Shown: positions 5,857 through 11,961, counted from the stretch's first letter. The stretch: DNA of 12,072 nt from an uncultured Lachnospiraceae bacterium (GCA_934376945.1 CAKRPI010000068.1:1-12072), one strand, 5' to 3'. A program made the numbers and translations. The notes: a model not told the origin generated them from the sequence alone.

Positions 5857-8322
5857 TCAGCTCAGATACGTGACAAACTGATTTCCTGCCGCTTTAAACA
5901 ATGCCTCACTGTCCTCCGGTCCGTAAAAATACGTCTCCGTTTCTCCCGGCTTTAACAGGATCAGATTTCCGTAATCATCGTATCCGGTGATGATCACACA
6001 GCCGCCGTCTGCTGCCGCAAGCACCGGTCGTTTATTGCTTACAAAATACAGAATCTCATCCAATGTACATCCGGTCAGATCAAGTACCGTCTTTCCAAGT
6101 GCAGATGACAACGCCGCTGTATCCATGCTGCCACTCTGGAATGCAACCGGAATGTTTTCTACCGGAATCTGTGCTGTATTTTCTTTGTTGCCTCGCTCCC
6201 ATACAAATTCCTTTGCATCGTTTATCACAACGCCAACCTTTTCATCCGCTCTCCGAATCGCCTCACCGGCTGAAGTCCAGACACTCTCCAGGCTGCCTTC
6301 CGCATAGACATAGTACAGCTGCTCATGCTTCGTATTCGTTGGAATCGAAATATCAGCAGATTCATCTCCAACCAGCAGCTTTGCATTTACGGTCTGTACC
6401 TTCTTGTCACTCAGCCTCTGACCGACCCGCAGGATCGTCTCTCCGCCTTTTCTCGTTGACTGCTGCGTTGCTGCGCCGTACTCCACATTCTCTTTCGTAT
6501 CGGAGCTTACAATATTATCCGCCGTTGTCTCCACATACGCAGTTCCCTGCTTTACGGTTCTTGTAAGCACCAGCATATTTTCATTTTTTTCTGCCTTCAT
6601 CACATAAATTCCGTCCGGCTGATAATTTTTAACCTCTTCGCCGTCTTGGTCAATAATGGTCAGCCGGTACATCGGAAACAGCTGCTCGCCCTCATGCGCC
6701 AGATCCAGATCCAAGCTTCTGGCCGTTCCATATACAAGCGCCTCACCCATAAATGCAACCGGTCGGATCCGTTCATCCGATCCGCAGGTGATTTCCTGTA
6801 CAGAACCGGTCTCCAGATCCATACGGTATAAGGTAGCTGAATCGTAGCGTTTACCTTCTTTCAGCCATGCAAAATACCGGTTTGAATCAGAGCTCGCATA
6901 GCATTCATTATGAATATCTTCTGCTACCGCCTCATACGCCTTCGTATTGAGATCAATCCGGTAAATAATGCCTTCCAGCAAAACATAAAAGCTGTCCTCA
7001 TTGTCTGTAATATATGCCAGTGCATCCACATCAAGCTTCAGACGGTCATAGCTCTCCATCGATTGCAGAAATACCGACTCCTCCACCGTGGACGATGCCT
7101 GTTCATAATAATACAGGGCAACACCGTTTTCCCCCTCATGCGTCCCCCGGTTCATATAGCCAGAAACACAGAACCAGATATTTCCAGCTGCATCCACACG
7201 CAGAATTTTAATTTCGTTTTTATCATAAAAATCCCGATAATCCATGTTCTCCTTCTGCGGAAATCCAAAAACCCTTGTCATCCGTCCACTGTTGATCTCA
7301 TAAGACCACAGCTCATTCTCCTGTACGAATGCCACAATGTTCTTGTTCGGATCCATCTCATATGAAATATCCGCCGAAGCAATTCCAAGATTAATTCCTT
7401 TTGTGCTGATCACATCAGCCTTTGTATCAAAGATCTCCTCTGTATTTCTTGTAAAATCAAGCAAAAATACACGGGAATCCGTATAGCGCAGCCGGTAAAA
7501 TTCTTTTACATTATAAATTTCCGTAACTCCGGCATCGTTGATCGACGAAATCCGATAATCAAGTACAAACGAAGCAGTCGTTCCATTGATATCCACGAGG
7601 CTCGGTGCAGGCTTATAATAGACCTGCGGATTCAGATTCTGCCACATCAGACGCGAGACCGAATCGTGAATATTTACGGATGACATGGAAGAACGCTGAT
7701 CCGTCGTTTCGTTCGGCTCCACTGCTGCCGCCAGCGTACTTTCATCCGTCTTATTTACACATTTTTCGTAGAAGCCTGCAACAAAATCAAGATATTCCTT
7801 CAGATGCAGTCCGTCCTTAAGCAGAAGCCTTGTATAAAAATAAATATCCCTGCCTCCCGCCGTGACCTGGATCTGCAGAATGTATTCCTGGTTCATCAGC
7901 ATTTTGTTCTGAATCTGCAGTGTTGCGTTCAGGTAATTATTTTCTTCCTTAAGCTGGATCACCCTCGTATTTTCCAAGGACTCGCTTCCGTCCAGGTTCA
8001 GCACCTCATACGACACATTTTCCACGCTCATATCAAACGGCTGAATCTGAATATCCAGCTGATGATCATCATTCAGTACCGTGACTGTATCACGGATATA
8101 GCTGACATCCATTTTTGATGCATAGCCATGCAAACAGTTGTAGCTGACTCCATTGTTTCGAATATAGACAAGCGGAAATGTCGAGCTTGCCATTTCTTCT
8201 GCCTCCACCGGCAAAGACTGGTTGATCCACCGTTCAAACAGTACAACCGCAGCAAAAAAGATCACCGCCAGTATGACTGCGTGCACGGCCACATTTTTGA
8301 CTGTTCTCAGTTTTTCACGCAT
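5857..8322 (-). CDS. membrane-anchored propeller-like protein with C39-like C-terminal domain
   Basis: A 821-residue protein from the ATG at 8322. That start has a near-perfect ribosome binding site, AGAGGAGGA (8328-8336), five bases upstream and overlaps the preceding gene by 8 bp, so it is preferred over an in-frame GTG/ATG-type start further upstream at 8379. An N-terminal transmembrane helix (about residues 11-30) follows a basic stretch, leaving a large extracellular part. Residues ~300-620 contain repeated beta-strand patterns ending in phrases like LWSYEINSG, IYRIDLNT and LYRMDLETG, typical of a beta-propeller. The last ~100 residues (TLDEILYFVSNKRPVLA...VIITGYD...ILLKPGE) resemble a peptidase C39-like fold, but the residue before VIITGYD is Cys where His is usual and no clear catalytic Cys is seen, so it may be inactive. 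The function is unknown; it is probably an envelope sensor or scaffold. It is likely cotranslated with the methyltransferase. Confidence 0.8.
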   Translation of the reverse strand: MREKLRTVKNVAVHAVILAVIFFAAVVLFERWINQSLPVEAEEMASSTFPLVYIRNNGVSYNCLHGYASKMDVSYIRDTVTVLNDDHQLDIQIQPFDMSVENVSYEVLNLDGSESLENTRVIQLKEENNYLNATLQIQNKMLMNQEYILQIQVTAGGRDIYFYTRLLLKDGLHLKEYLDFVAGFYEKCVNKTDESTLAAAVEPNETTDQRSSMSSVNIHDSVSRLMWQNLNPQVYYKPAPSLVDINGTTASFVLDYRISSINDAGVTEIYNVKEFYRLRYTDSRVFLLDFTRNTEEIFDTKADVISTKGINLGIASADISYEMDPNKNIVAFVQENELWSYEINSGRMTRVFGFPQKENMDYRDFYDKNEIKILRVDAAGNIWFCVSGYMNRGTHEGENGVALYYYEQASSTVEESVFLQSMESYDRLKLDVDALAYITDNEDSFYVLLEGIIYRIDLNTKAYEAVAEDIHNECYASSDSNRYFAWLKEGKRYDSATLYRMDLETGSVQEITCGSDERIRPVAFMGEALVYGTARSLDLDLAHEGEQLFPMYRLTIIDQDGEEVKNYQPDGIYVMKAEKNENMLVLTRTVKQGTAYVETTADNIVSSDTKENVEYGAATQQSTRKGGETILRVGQRLSDKKVQTVNAKLLVGDESADISIPTNTKHEQLYYVYAEGSLESVWTSAGEAIRRADEKVGVVINDAKEFVWERGNKENTAQIPVENIPVAFQSGSMDTAALSSALGKTVLDLTGCTLDEILYFVSNKRPVLAAADGGCVIITGYDDYGNLILLKPGETETYFYGPEDSEALFKAAGNQFVTYLS

Positions 8323-9643
8323 TCTTTTCCTCCTCTGACTGTTCCTTAGCCGCCTGCTCTGCACATGCTGCGGAACCATCCACTTGTGTTCTGCCTGTCA
8401 TCCGCTCTGCTCCGCCTGCCGCCTGTTCTGCTCTGCCCCCTGTCTGCTCTGTTCTGCCTCCTGCCGCCTGCCGGGCATCGGTCACAGTTTTTTGAGCTTC
8501 AAGCAGAGTCTGAAGCGTCGGATGCACATGCAGGCAATCCATACATGCCTGCAGGGATCCCTTCTCATTTCTCCTGATTTTCTCCGGTTCCTTTACCGCA
8601 CGGATCAATATATTTTTCGGCGTATGCTCCATATCGATAAATTCAAGTACCTGCACCTGATAGCCCGCCTGCTCCAGCATCGATGCGCGCAGGCCATCAG
8701 TGAGAAGCGCTGCGATTCGCTCCTTCAAAAGTCCATATTTCAGTACCGGCTCCAACAGTTCATTTCTGATCTGACGGTTCAGTTCATGCTGGCAGCACGG
8801 CACGGAAAGAATCGCTTTTGCATTCCACAGGACAGCCTTGGCCAGTGCATAATCCGTCGCTGTATCACACGCATGCAGCGTCACTACCAGATCTACCTGA
8901 TCACTCCCCTCATAATCCGCGATATCGCCGTGCAGAAATTTCAGTTTTTCATACCCAAATTCTTCTGCCAGTGCATTACAATGGGCAATCACATCCTCTT
9001 TCAGATCGAGTCCCGTGATCCGCAGATCAAAGCCCTTTTTTTCATGCAGATAGTAATACATTGCAAACGTCAGATATGACTTTCCGCATCCAAAATCAAT
9101 CATCGAAATTTCCCTGTCCCGACTCAGAACCGGGCAGATATCCTCGATAAATTCCAGAAAGCGATTGATCTGGCGAAATTTATCGTACTTCGCCTTTACG
9201 ACCTTCCCCTCCGGCGTCATGACACCAAGCTTTACCAGAAACGGCACCGGCTCACCCTCCGGCAGCAGGTACTGCTTCGTGCGGTTGTGGCTCAGGTCAG
9301 CCTTCGCCGCCGGTGTGCTTCTTTGCTTCGTCTTTACCGTCACTTTTCCTTTTTTGCTGACCAGCACAGAGGCGGTCTGCGTCATGGTTTCTGCCTGCAG
9401 CTGCCGGTAATCCTCCTCCAGCCACCTTTGCACTTTATGTATCATTTCTTCCTTTGTATTATTCGTATGAAATTCTTTTTTCCCATCCCAGCATGCGGCC
9501 TGAAAAACAAGTACTCCACGATGCTCCATTGGACGGATCCGTACACGCTGATAGGCCTCTTTTCTCTTCGCTCCACTCAAAATAATCATCCGAAGCTTTT
9601 CATCCAGAATCGCTTCCAGCAGTTCTTTTAATTCTTCCATCAT
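8315..9643 (-). CDS. SAM-dependent methyltransferase (Methyltransf_32-like) with low-complexity C-terminal tail
   Basis: A 442-residue protein. Residues ~1-150 form an N-terminal region with a basic stretch. Residues 180-350 are a class I methyltransferase: SAM loop DFGCGKSY (183-190), an acidic residue at GLDLK (211-215), HACDTATDYA (257-266) and PCCQHE (282-287). The last two are hallmarks of the Methyltransf_32 (PF13679)/METTL25-like group, for which RNA substrates are suspected; the substrate here is not known. Residues ~392-442 are a Gly/Ala/Gln/Glu-rich tail with loose 7-residue repeats (GGRTEQT, GGRAEQA), outside the fold. Two adjacent ATGs exist (9643 and 9640); the AGGAG at 9647-9651 is 3 nt from the first and 6 nt from the second, so the second may be the real start. 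A promoter and structured leader lie upstream. The TGA overlaps the next gene's start (ATGCGTGA). Confidence 0.85.
   Translation of the reverse strand: MMEELKELLEAILDEKLRMIILSGAKRKEAYQRVRIRPMEHRGVLVFQAACWDGKKEFHTNNTKEEMIHKVQRWLEEDYRQLQAETMTQTASVLVSKKGKVTVKTKQRSTPAAKADLSHNRTKQYLLPEGEPVPFLVKLGVMTPEGKVVKAKYDKFRQINRFLEFIEDICPVLSRDREISMIDFGCGKSYLTFAMYYYLHEKKGFDLRITGLDLKEDVIAHCNALAEEFGYEKLKFLHGDIADYEGSDQVDLVVTLHACDTATDYALAKAVLWNAKAILSVPCCQHELNRQIRNELLEPVLKYGLLKERIAALLTDGLRASMLEQAGYQVQVLEFIDMEHTPKNILIRAVKEPEKIRRNEKGSLQACMDCLHVHPTLQTLLEAQKTVTDARQAAGGRTEQTGGRAEQAAGGAERMTGRTQVDGSAACAEQAAKEQSEEEKNA
8318..8467 (-). repeat. GC-rich degenerate 21-bp repeats encoding the methyltransferase tail
   Basis: The minus strand encodes repeated 7-residue units rich in Gly, Arg, Thr, Glu and Gln, visible on the plus strand as recurring CTGCTCTG/CTGCC words. 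The bias starts abruptly after residue 391, so the tail probably arose by slippage expansion near the 3' end of the gene. Confidence 0.55.
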
Positions 9644-9654
9644 ACTCTCCTTTT

Positions 9655-9717
9655 CAAAGCTGTCCTTCCTGCCGGATCATACAGCAAATGGATCGCAGCT
9701 ACTACCTTACAGCTTTG
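9655..9717 (-). promoter_or_regulatory. leader inverted repeat abutting the ribosome binding site of the methyltransferase gene
   Basis: CAAAGCTGT (9655-9663) and ACAGCTTTG (9709-9717) are a perfect 9-bp inverted repeat 45 nt apart. The predicted transcript start is near 9717, so the very 5' end of the mRNA could pair with bases immediately before the Shine-Dalgarno (AAAAGGAG, 9647-9654). A second GATC/GATC pairing is possible inside. This could stabilise the mRNA or expose or limit the ribosome site; no known riboswitch class is recognised. Confidence 0.45.
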
Positions 9718-9723
9718 TTCTTC

Positions 9724-9752
9724 AGTATACTATCTGCAGCGAATTTGAACAA
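9724..9752 (-). promoter_or_regulatory. promoter of the methyltransferase-propeller operon
   Basis: On the minus strand TTGTTC (complement of 9747-9752), a 17-bp spacer and TATACT (complement of 9724-9729) point to the gene at 9643. It lies 15 bp past the stop of the 177-residue gene, so the operon can be transcribed separately from it. Confidence 0.7.
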
Positions 9753-9767
9753 GTTTTTTATCTTCCG

Positions 9768-10301
9768 TCAGCATCTCCTGCAGCGTCTCCTGTGCATTTC
9801 CTCAAGCAGCATCAGTCGGATCATATCTTCCGGCCAGTTTCCTCTCCGTCTTTTCGACGGCTTCGACCGGTACTGCATGATCAGCATTTCGTCCTTCTGT
9901 GGCTGCTCCACCGGCTCAAACAGATCCTTTACCCGCTCCAGTACTTTATCACCGATACGAAGCACCGTTTCATAATCCGGTCTCTCATCGTACATCATAC
10001 TTCCCTCATATTCCAGCTCATCACATACTTCCTCAATATATGGCAGCAGAACCCTGGCCGTTTCTGGGTACATCGTCTGCAGACGGCGCAGATCACGCTC
10101 CCTTGACTCCTGCTCCCTGATATGCCACATCATTTCGCCCTGCGGCTCCTCCTCTTCCTCGTACTGATTCCGGCCGCTGCTCTTGCCTAGTGGTTCCTCT
10201 TCTCCTTCGTACTGATTCCAGCCGCTCATTTCCCTTTCCCGGTCGATCTCCTCCAGGTTCATATTTGCGCTTCTGCATGACATTTCATTATTATACCCCA
10301 T
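9768..10301 (-). CDS. hypothetical acidic protein, 177 residues
   Basis: I do not recognise this with confidence. The ATG at 10301 is chosen because AAAGGAA (10312-10318) lies 10 nt upstream; a GTG three codons earlier would touch the ribosome site. The N-terminal third is acidic low complexity with a 16-residue duplication (NQYEGEEEP / NQYEEEEEP). From about residue 70 a compact, conserved-looking region begins with MYPETARVLLPYIEEVCDEL and continues with EYEGSMMYDERPD, then an amphipathic helix. The end is very basic and cysteine-bearing (RRRCRRC). There is no signal peptide or membrane segment. The core pattern resembles small clostridial proteins of unknown role, but this is memory, not a search. 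The gene is in the same direction as the methyltransferase operon with no terminator between. Confidence 0.7.
   Translation of the reverse strand: MGYNNEMSCRSANMNLEEIDREREMSGWNQYEGEEEPLGKSSGRNQYEEEEEPQGEMMWHIREQESRERDLRRLQTMYPETARVLLPYIEEVCDELEYEGSMMYDERPDYETVLRIGDKVLERVKDLFEPVEQPQKDEMLIMQYRSKPSKRRRGNWPEDMIRLMLLEEMHRRRCRRC
10142..10237 (-). repeat. 48-bp in-frame tandem duplication within the acidic gene
   Basis: Two 48-bp units (10142-10189 and 10190-10237) share the words GTACTGATTCC at 10161 and 10209 on the plus strand and the flanking CCTC-rich stretch. The unit length is a multiple of three, so the duplication adds 16 residues without breaking the frame. The acidic runs likely vary between strains. 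Confidence 0.7.
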
Positions 10302-10387
10302 AAGTATCACATTCCTTTCTTAATAATTTCTTACTCTTTGCAGAAGAGGTCCAGCGGATATTTCCCTCGGATTTTTTGACTTCTTCT

Positions 10388-10393
10388 ATTATA
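10388..10393 (-). promoter_or_regulatory. possible -10 element for the acidic gene
   Basis: A perfect TATAAT on the minus strand lies 87 nt upstream of the ATG at 10301, in AT-rich DNA. No good -35 at 16-18 bp is visible, so the promoter may use another sigma factor or be false. Confidence 0.3.
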
Positions 10394-10435
10394 AATAATA
10401 TATGAGCATCCGCTTCCCAAAGTTCAGACTCCGTC

Positions 10436-10493
10436 ATAAGCATCCCATCCCATCGCTTAGTGCTCCGCGCACTTGAAGCGAGGGAATGCTTAT
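10436..10493. repeat. large multi-stem hairpin next to a dispersed repeat
   Basis: Outer arms ATAAGCAT (10436-10443) and ATGCTTAT (10486-10493) are perfect, extended by CCC/GGG with a bulge. The inner arms CGCTT/AAGCG (10454-10458, 10476-10480) and AGTGC/GCACT (10459-10463, 10469-10473) stack above them. No T-run suits a terminator. It directly precedes the 35-bp repeat at 10499, so the two may be one element. Confidence 0.6.
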
Positions 10494-10498
10494 CTGCG

Positions 10499-10533
10499 GT
10501 AAAGCGGACATTCGCAATCCACTTCGCTACTTG
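10499..10533 (+). repeat. 35-bp repeat, left copy of an inverted pair flanking ybaK
   Basis: The 35 bp from GTAAAGCGG to GCTACTTG match the reverse complement of 11639-11673 with only two mismatches. The first 20 bp also match copies at 2953 and, partly, 2840 and 11376. A minus-strand reading frame across this copy encodes QVAK-IANVRFT, as does the plus frame across the other copy, showing that such peptides come from the repeat and not from genes. Confidence 0.85.
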
Positions 10534-10693
10534 CTCATGCACGCCACATTTTCCAATCTCCTCTGTACAAATCCTCTGCCCGGTTGTATACTGTGTTACT
10601 GAAATCAAAGCCGCTGCTTCCGGTTCGCTTTAGATGCCGGACTGCGCTGAGGCTTTTCGCCCTGTGCAATCGGCTTTGCAGACAAACGAATTC
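10534..10693. other. spacer upstream of ybaK without a convincing gene
   Basis: AAAGCCG (10607-10613) and CGGCTTT (10671-10677) form a spaced inverted repeat. The minus strand carries an open stretch that would give a basic, disordered-looking peptide (ending ANRKQRL), but it is cut by a stop near 10730 and has no start signal; it could be a decayed gene end. No clear ybaK promoter was found. Confidence 0.35.
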
Positions 10694-10728
10694 GAGCGTG
10701 ACTAAAAAAGCCTTTTTCAGACACGCTC
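10694..10728. other. 35-nt near-perfect hairpin 20 nt before the ybaK ribosome binding site
   Basis: GAGCGTG (10694-10700) pairs with CACGCTC (10722-10728). The interior CTAAAAAAG/CTTTTTCAG pairs nearly fully, leaving almost no loop. The T-run is inside the stem rather than after it, so it is not a normal terminator. If transcribed into ybaK it sits in the leader. Confidence 0.6.
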
Positions 10729-10759
10729 TAGTGTAACAGCATCATATGGAGGTTTTCTC

Positions 10760-11245
10760 ATGGCAAAAAATAAAGAACTGAAAACAAACGCAATGCGGAT
10801 TCTGGACCGCATGAAAATTTCTTATCATACGTATTCTTACGAATGTGATGAATTTACCGATGCACAGCACACCGCGGATCAACTCGGTTTTGCGCATGAA
10901 ATCATGTTTAAAACACTCGTCACGGTAAGCCCGTCGGGTGAGTATTACGTCTTCGTGCTTCCGATCGACGATGAGCTGGATCTGAAAAAAGCCGCCCACG
11001 AAGCAGGTGTCAAATCGCTGGCGATGATCCACGTAAAGGACATCACCGCAATCACCGGCTATGTGCGCGGCGGCTGTACCGCCATCGGTATGAAAAAACA
11101 GTATCCTGTTTTCGTGCATGAATCCGCACAGTCCCTGCCAAAAATGATCGTAAGCGCCGGAAAAATCGGGCATCAGATGGAGCTTGCTCCGGAAGATTTC
11201 ATCGCGGCAAGCAATGGACGGTTCTGTGCGATTGTAAGGAACTGA
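10760..11245 (+). CDS. ybaK: YbaK/EbsC family Cys-tRNA(Pro) deacylase
   Basis: A 161-residue YbaK/EbsC protein (PF04073). The family clears Cys wrongly attached to tRNA(Pro) by prolyl-tRNA synthetase, acting in trans in the cytoplasm. The length is standard (about 155-160). The essential lysine is seen in FKTLV (Lys51), and the conserved glycine-rich segment GYVRGGCTAIGMKK spans residues 100-113. In that segment the usual Ser-Pro after GGC is Thr-Ala, an odd substitution near the active site. The ATG at 10760 follows GGAGG (10748-10752) by 7 nt. The gene is alone, bounded by inverted 35-bp repeats. Its last codons and TGA are the first unit of a 34-bp tandem array. The family is clear; whether the substrate is Cys-tRNA(Pro) or another mischarged tRNA is inferred. 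Confidence 0.93.
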   Translation: MAKNKELKTNAMRILDRMKISYHTYSYECDEFTDAQHTADQLGFAHEIMFKTLVTVSPSGEYYVFVLPIDDELDLKKAAHEAGVKSLAMIHVKDITAITGYVRGGCTAIGMKKQYPVFVHESAQSLPKMIVSAGKIGHQMELAPEDFIAASNGRFCAIVRN

Positions 11246-11374
11246 CACTGGCTATGACAGTGCGATTGTAAGAAACTGATACAGGCTATGACAGTGCAAT
11301 TGTAAGAGACTGACACCGGCTATGACAGTGCGATTGTAAGAGACTGACACTGGCTATGACAGTGCGCATCTAAG
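11226..11374 (+). repeat. 34-bp tandem repeat, four units plus a partial, starting inside ybaK
   Basis: Units are 11226-11259, 11260-11293, 11294-11327 and 11328-11361, with a partial unit to 11374. Each begins GTGC(G/A)ATTGTAAG and ends GGCTATGACA. Unit 1 contains the last six sense codons and the TGA of ybaK, so the array copies the gene's 3' end. 34 is not a multiple of three, but the stop in unit 1 protects the protein. Most unit junctions can form a small CACTG/CAGTG hairpin. Confidence 0.92.
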
Positions 11375-11375
11375 T

Positions 11376-11393
11376 CAGGCGGATATTCGCAAT
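11376..11393 (+). repeat. diverged dispersed repeat copy
   Basis: CAGGCGGATATTCGCAAT resembles the AAGCGGACATTCGCAAT core seen at 10499, with changes at two or three positions. It sits between the 34-bp array and the hairpin at 11406. Confidence 0.5.
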
Positions 11394-11405
11394 CGGATTT
11401 ACGGA

Positions 11406-11485
11406 CAAGTGAGTGGTATATTATTTTGAACGCAGATAAGCGAAGCGACTGCGTTCATGAAATATCATAAGGGGGAACCCACTTG
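11406..11485. repeat. 80-nt three-tier inverted repeat
   Basis: The outer arms are CAAGTG (11406-11411) and CACTTG (11480-11485). The middle arms are ATATT (11418-11422) and AATAT (11461-11465). The inner arms TGAACGCAG (11427-11435) and CTGCGTTCA (11449-11457) are perfect. The loop contains GCGAAGCG, a word shared with the repeat at 11639. It is not followed by a T-run and so does not look like a terminator for ybaK. Confidence 0.55.
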
Positions 11486-11491
11486 CGGAAT

Positions 11492-11638
11492 CTCGTAAGG
11501 AGGGATCCGTTTACGGGAGGATTCCTTACGAGCCCAGATTCCTTACGAGCCCAGATTCCTTACGAGCCCAGATTCCTTACGAGCCTGGATTCCTTACGAG
11601 CCCAGATTCCTTACGAGCCTGGATTCCTTATGATCCTA
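11492..11638. repeat. 17-bp tandem array with an inverted leading copy
   Basis: Six units of 17 bp (11520, 11537, 11554, 11571, 11588, 11605) read GATTCCTTACGAGCCCA or end in CTG, with a diverged seventh at 11622-11638. The two ending types are mixed along the array, the last three regular units alternating CTG, CCA, CTG. Before it, CTCGTAAGGA (11492-11501) is the exact inverse of TCCTTACGAG (11523-11532) and can pair with any unit. There are no spacers, so it is not a CRISPR. A plus-strand frame runs through by chance. Confidence 0.9.
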
Positions 11639-11673
11639 CAAGTAGCGAAGCGCATTGCGAATGTCCGCTTTAC
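11639..11673 (-). repeat. 35-bp repeat, right inverted copy flanking ybaK
   Basis: This is the reverse complement of 10499-10533 with two mismatches. It ends 12 bp before the predicted 3' end of the group II intron remnant, so on the minus strand it forms the 3' exon flank of the intron. Confidence 0.85.
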
Positions 11674-11688
11674 AACAATACACCAATC

Positions 11689-11755
11689 GAGTAGGAGGCG
11701 GTGACTAACCGCCGTCCTCTCACGCCACCGTGTGTACCGTTCGGTACACGGCGGT
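11689..11755 (-). ncRNA. group II intron domains V and VI
   Basis: Domain V is the 34-nt hairpin at 11722-11755: a long stem with a two-base bulge and a GAAC-type loop, matching the invariant 34-nt size. Domain VI (11689-11721) pairs GAG with CTC, AGGA with TCCT and GGCGGT with ACCGCC, leaving one bulged A at 11692. This branch-point A is 7 nt from the 3' end if the intron ends in GAT. Both domains look structurally intact. Confidence 0.82.
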
Positions 11756-11756
11756 T

Positions 11757-11942
11757 TCAATAGTTGATGTGCATGGACTGATAGGCTGTGGTTAAATCAT
11801 AGAATCCCCAGTTTATCAGTCTTTCTTTACTTAACCCCCAGTTTACCGCTTTGTTTCCGGCATTAAACCAGTATCCTTTTCGGTCATAGGCGATTGTTGT
11901 CGCATAGTGGCTGTCTACTCCCAGTCCTATCAACTTTCGCAT
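11757..11942 (-). pseudogene. C-terminal remnant of a group II intron reverse transcriptase/maturase
   Basis: 61 residues in an open frame, ending in QSMHINY. The stretch with RKGYW, SKERL and YDLTTAY matches the C-terminal end of intron-encoded maturases. The reverse transcriptase domain and most of the maturase domain are missing; the full protein would be roughly ten times longer. The ATG at 11942 is probably an internal methionine. The GGGGGGAG right before it is too close to work as a normal ribosome site. Its stop is two bases from domain V, the usual arrangement. Confidence 0.8.
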
Positions 11943-11961
11943 CTCCCCCCAATACCCCGAG

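Larger units (their letters stand above)
11686..11950 (-). mobile_element. 5'-truncated group II intron (3' fragment)
   Basis: On the minus strand the fragment consists of the last 61 codons of an intron-encoded maturase, then domain V and domain VI, ending in CTCGAT at about 11686. All of domains I-III and most of the reverse transcriptase are absent. The left break, near 11943-11961 on this strand, touches the end of a membrane protein gene. The exact 5' breakpoint cannot be fixed by eye. It cannot self-splice in this form. Confidence 0.8.

Noticed and set aside
8323..8379. Longer N-terminus of the propeller protein (start at 8379)
   Set aside because: The extra 19 residues lie inside the methyltransferase tail repeats, while the ATG at 8322 has a near-perfect ribosome site and leaves a normal membrane anchor.
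10291..10608. Minus-strand 105-residue reading frame
   Set aside because: It overlaps the ribosome site and start of the acidic gene and runs through a hairpin and a dispersed repeat; the QVAK-IANVRFT peptide recurs at 11639 because of the repeat.
11226..11638. CRISPR array
   Set aside because: Both arrays are direct tandem repeats without unique spacers, the 17-bp unit is too short, and no cas genes are near.
11483..11704. Plus-strand 73-residue reading frame
   Set aside because: It is the translation of 17-bp repeats and the 35-bp repeat, with no ribosome site or family similarity.
11943..11961. Ribosome binding site giving an expressed 61-residue maturase peptide
   Set aside because: The GGGGGGAG touches the ATG, leaving no spacing, and the methionine looks internal to the original protein.
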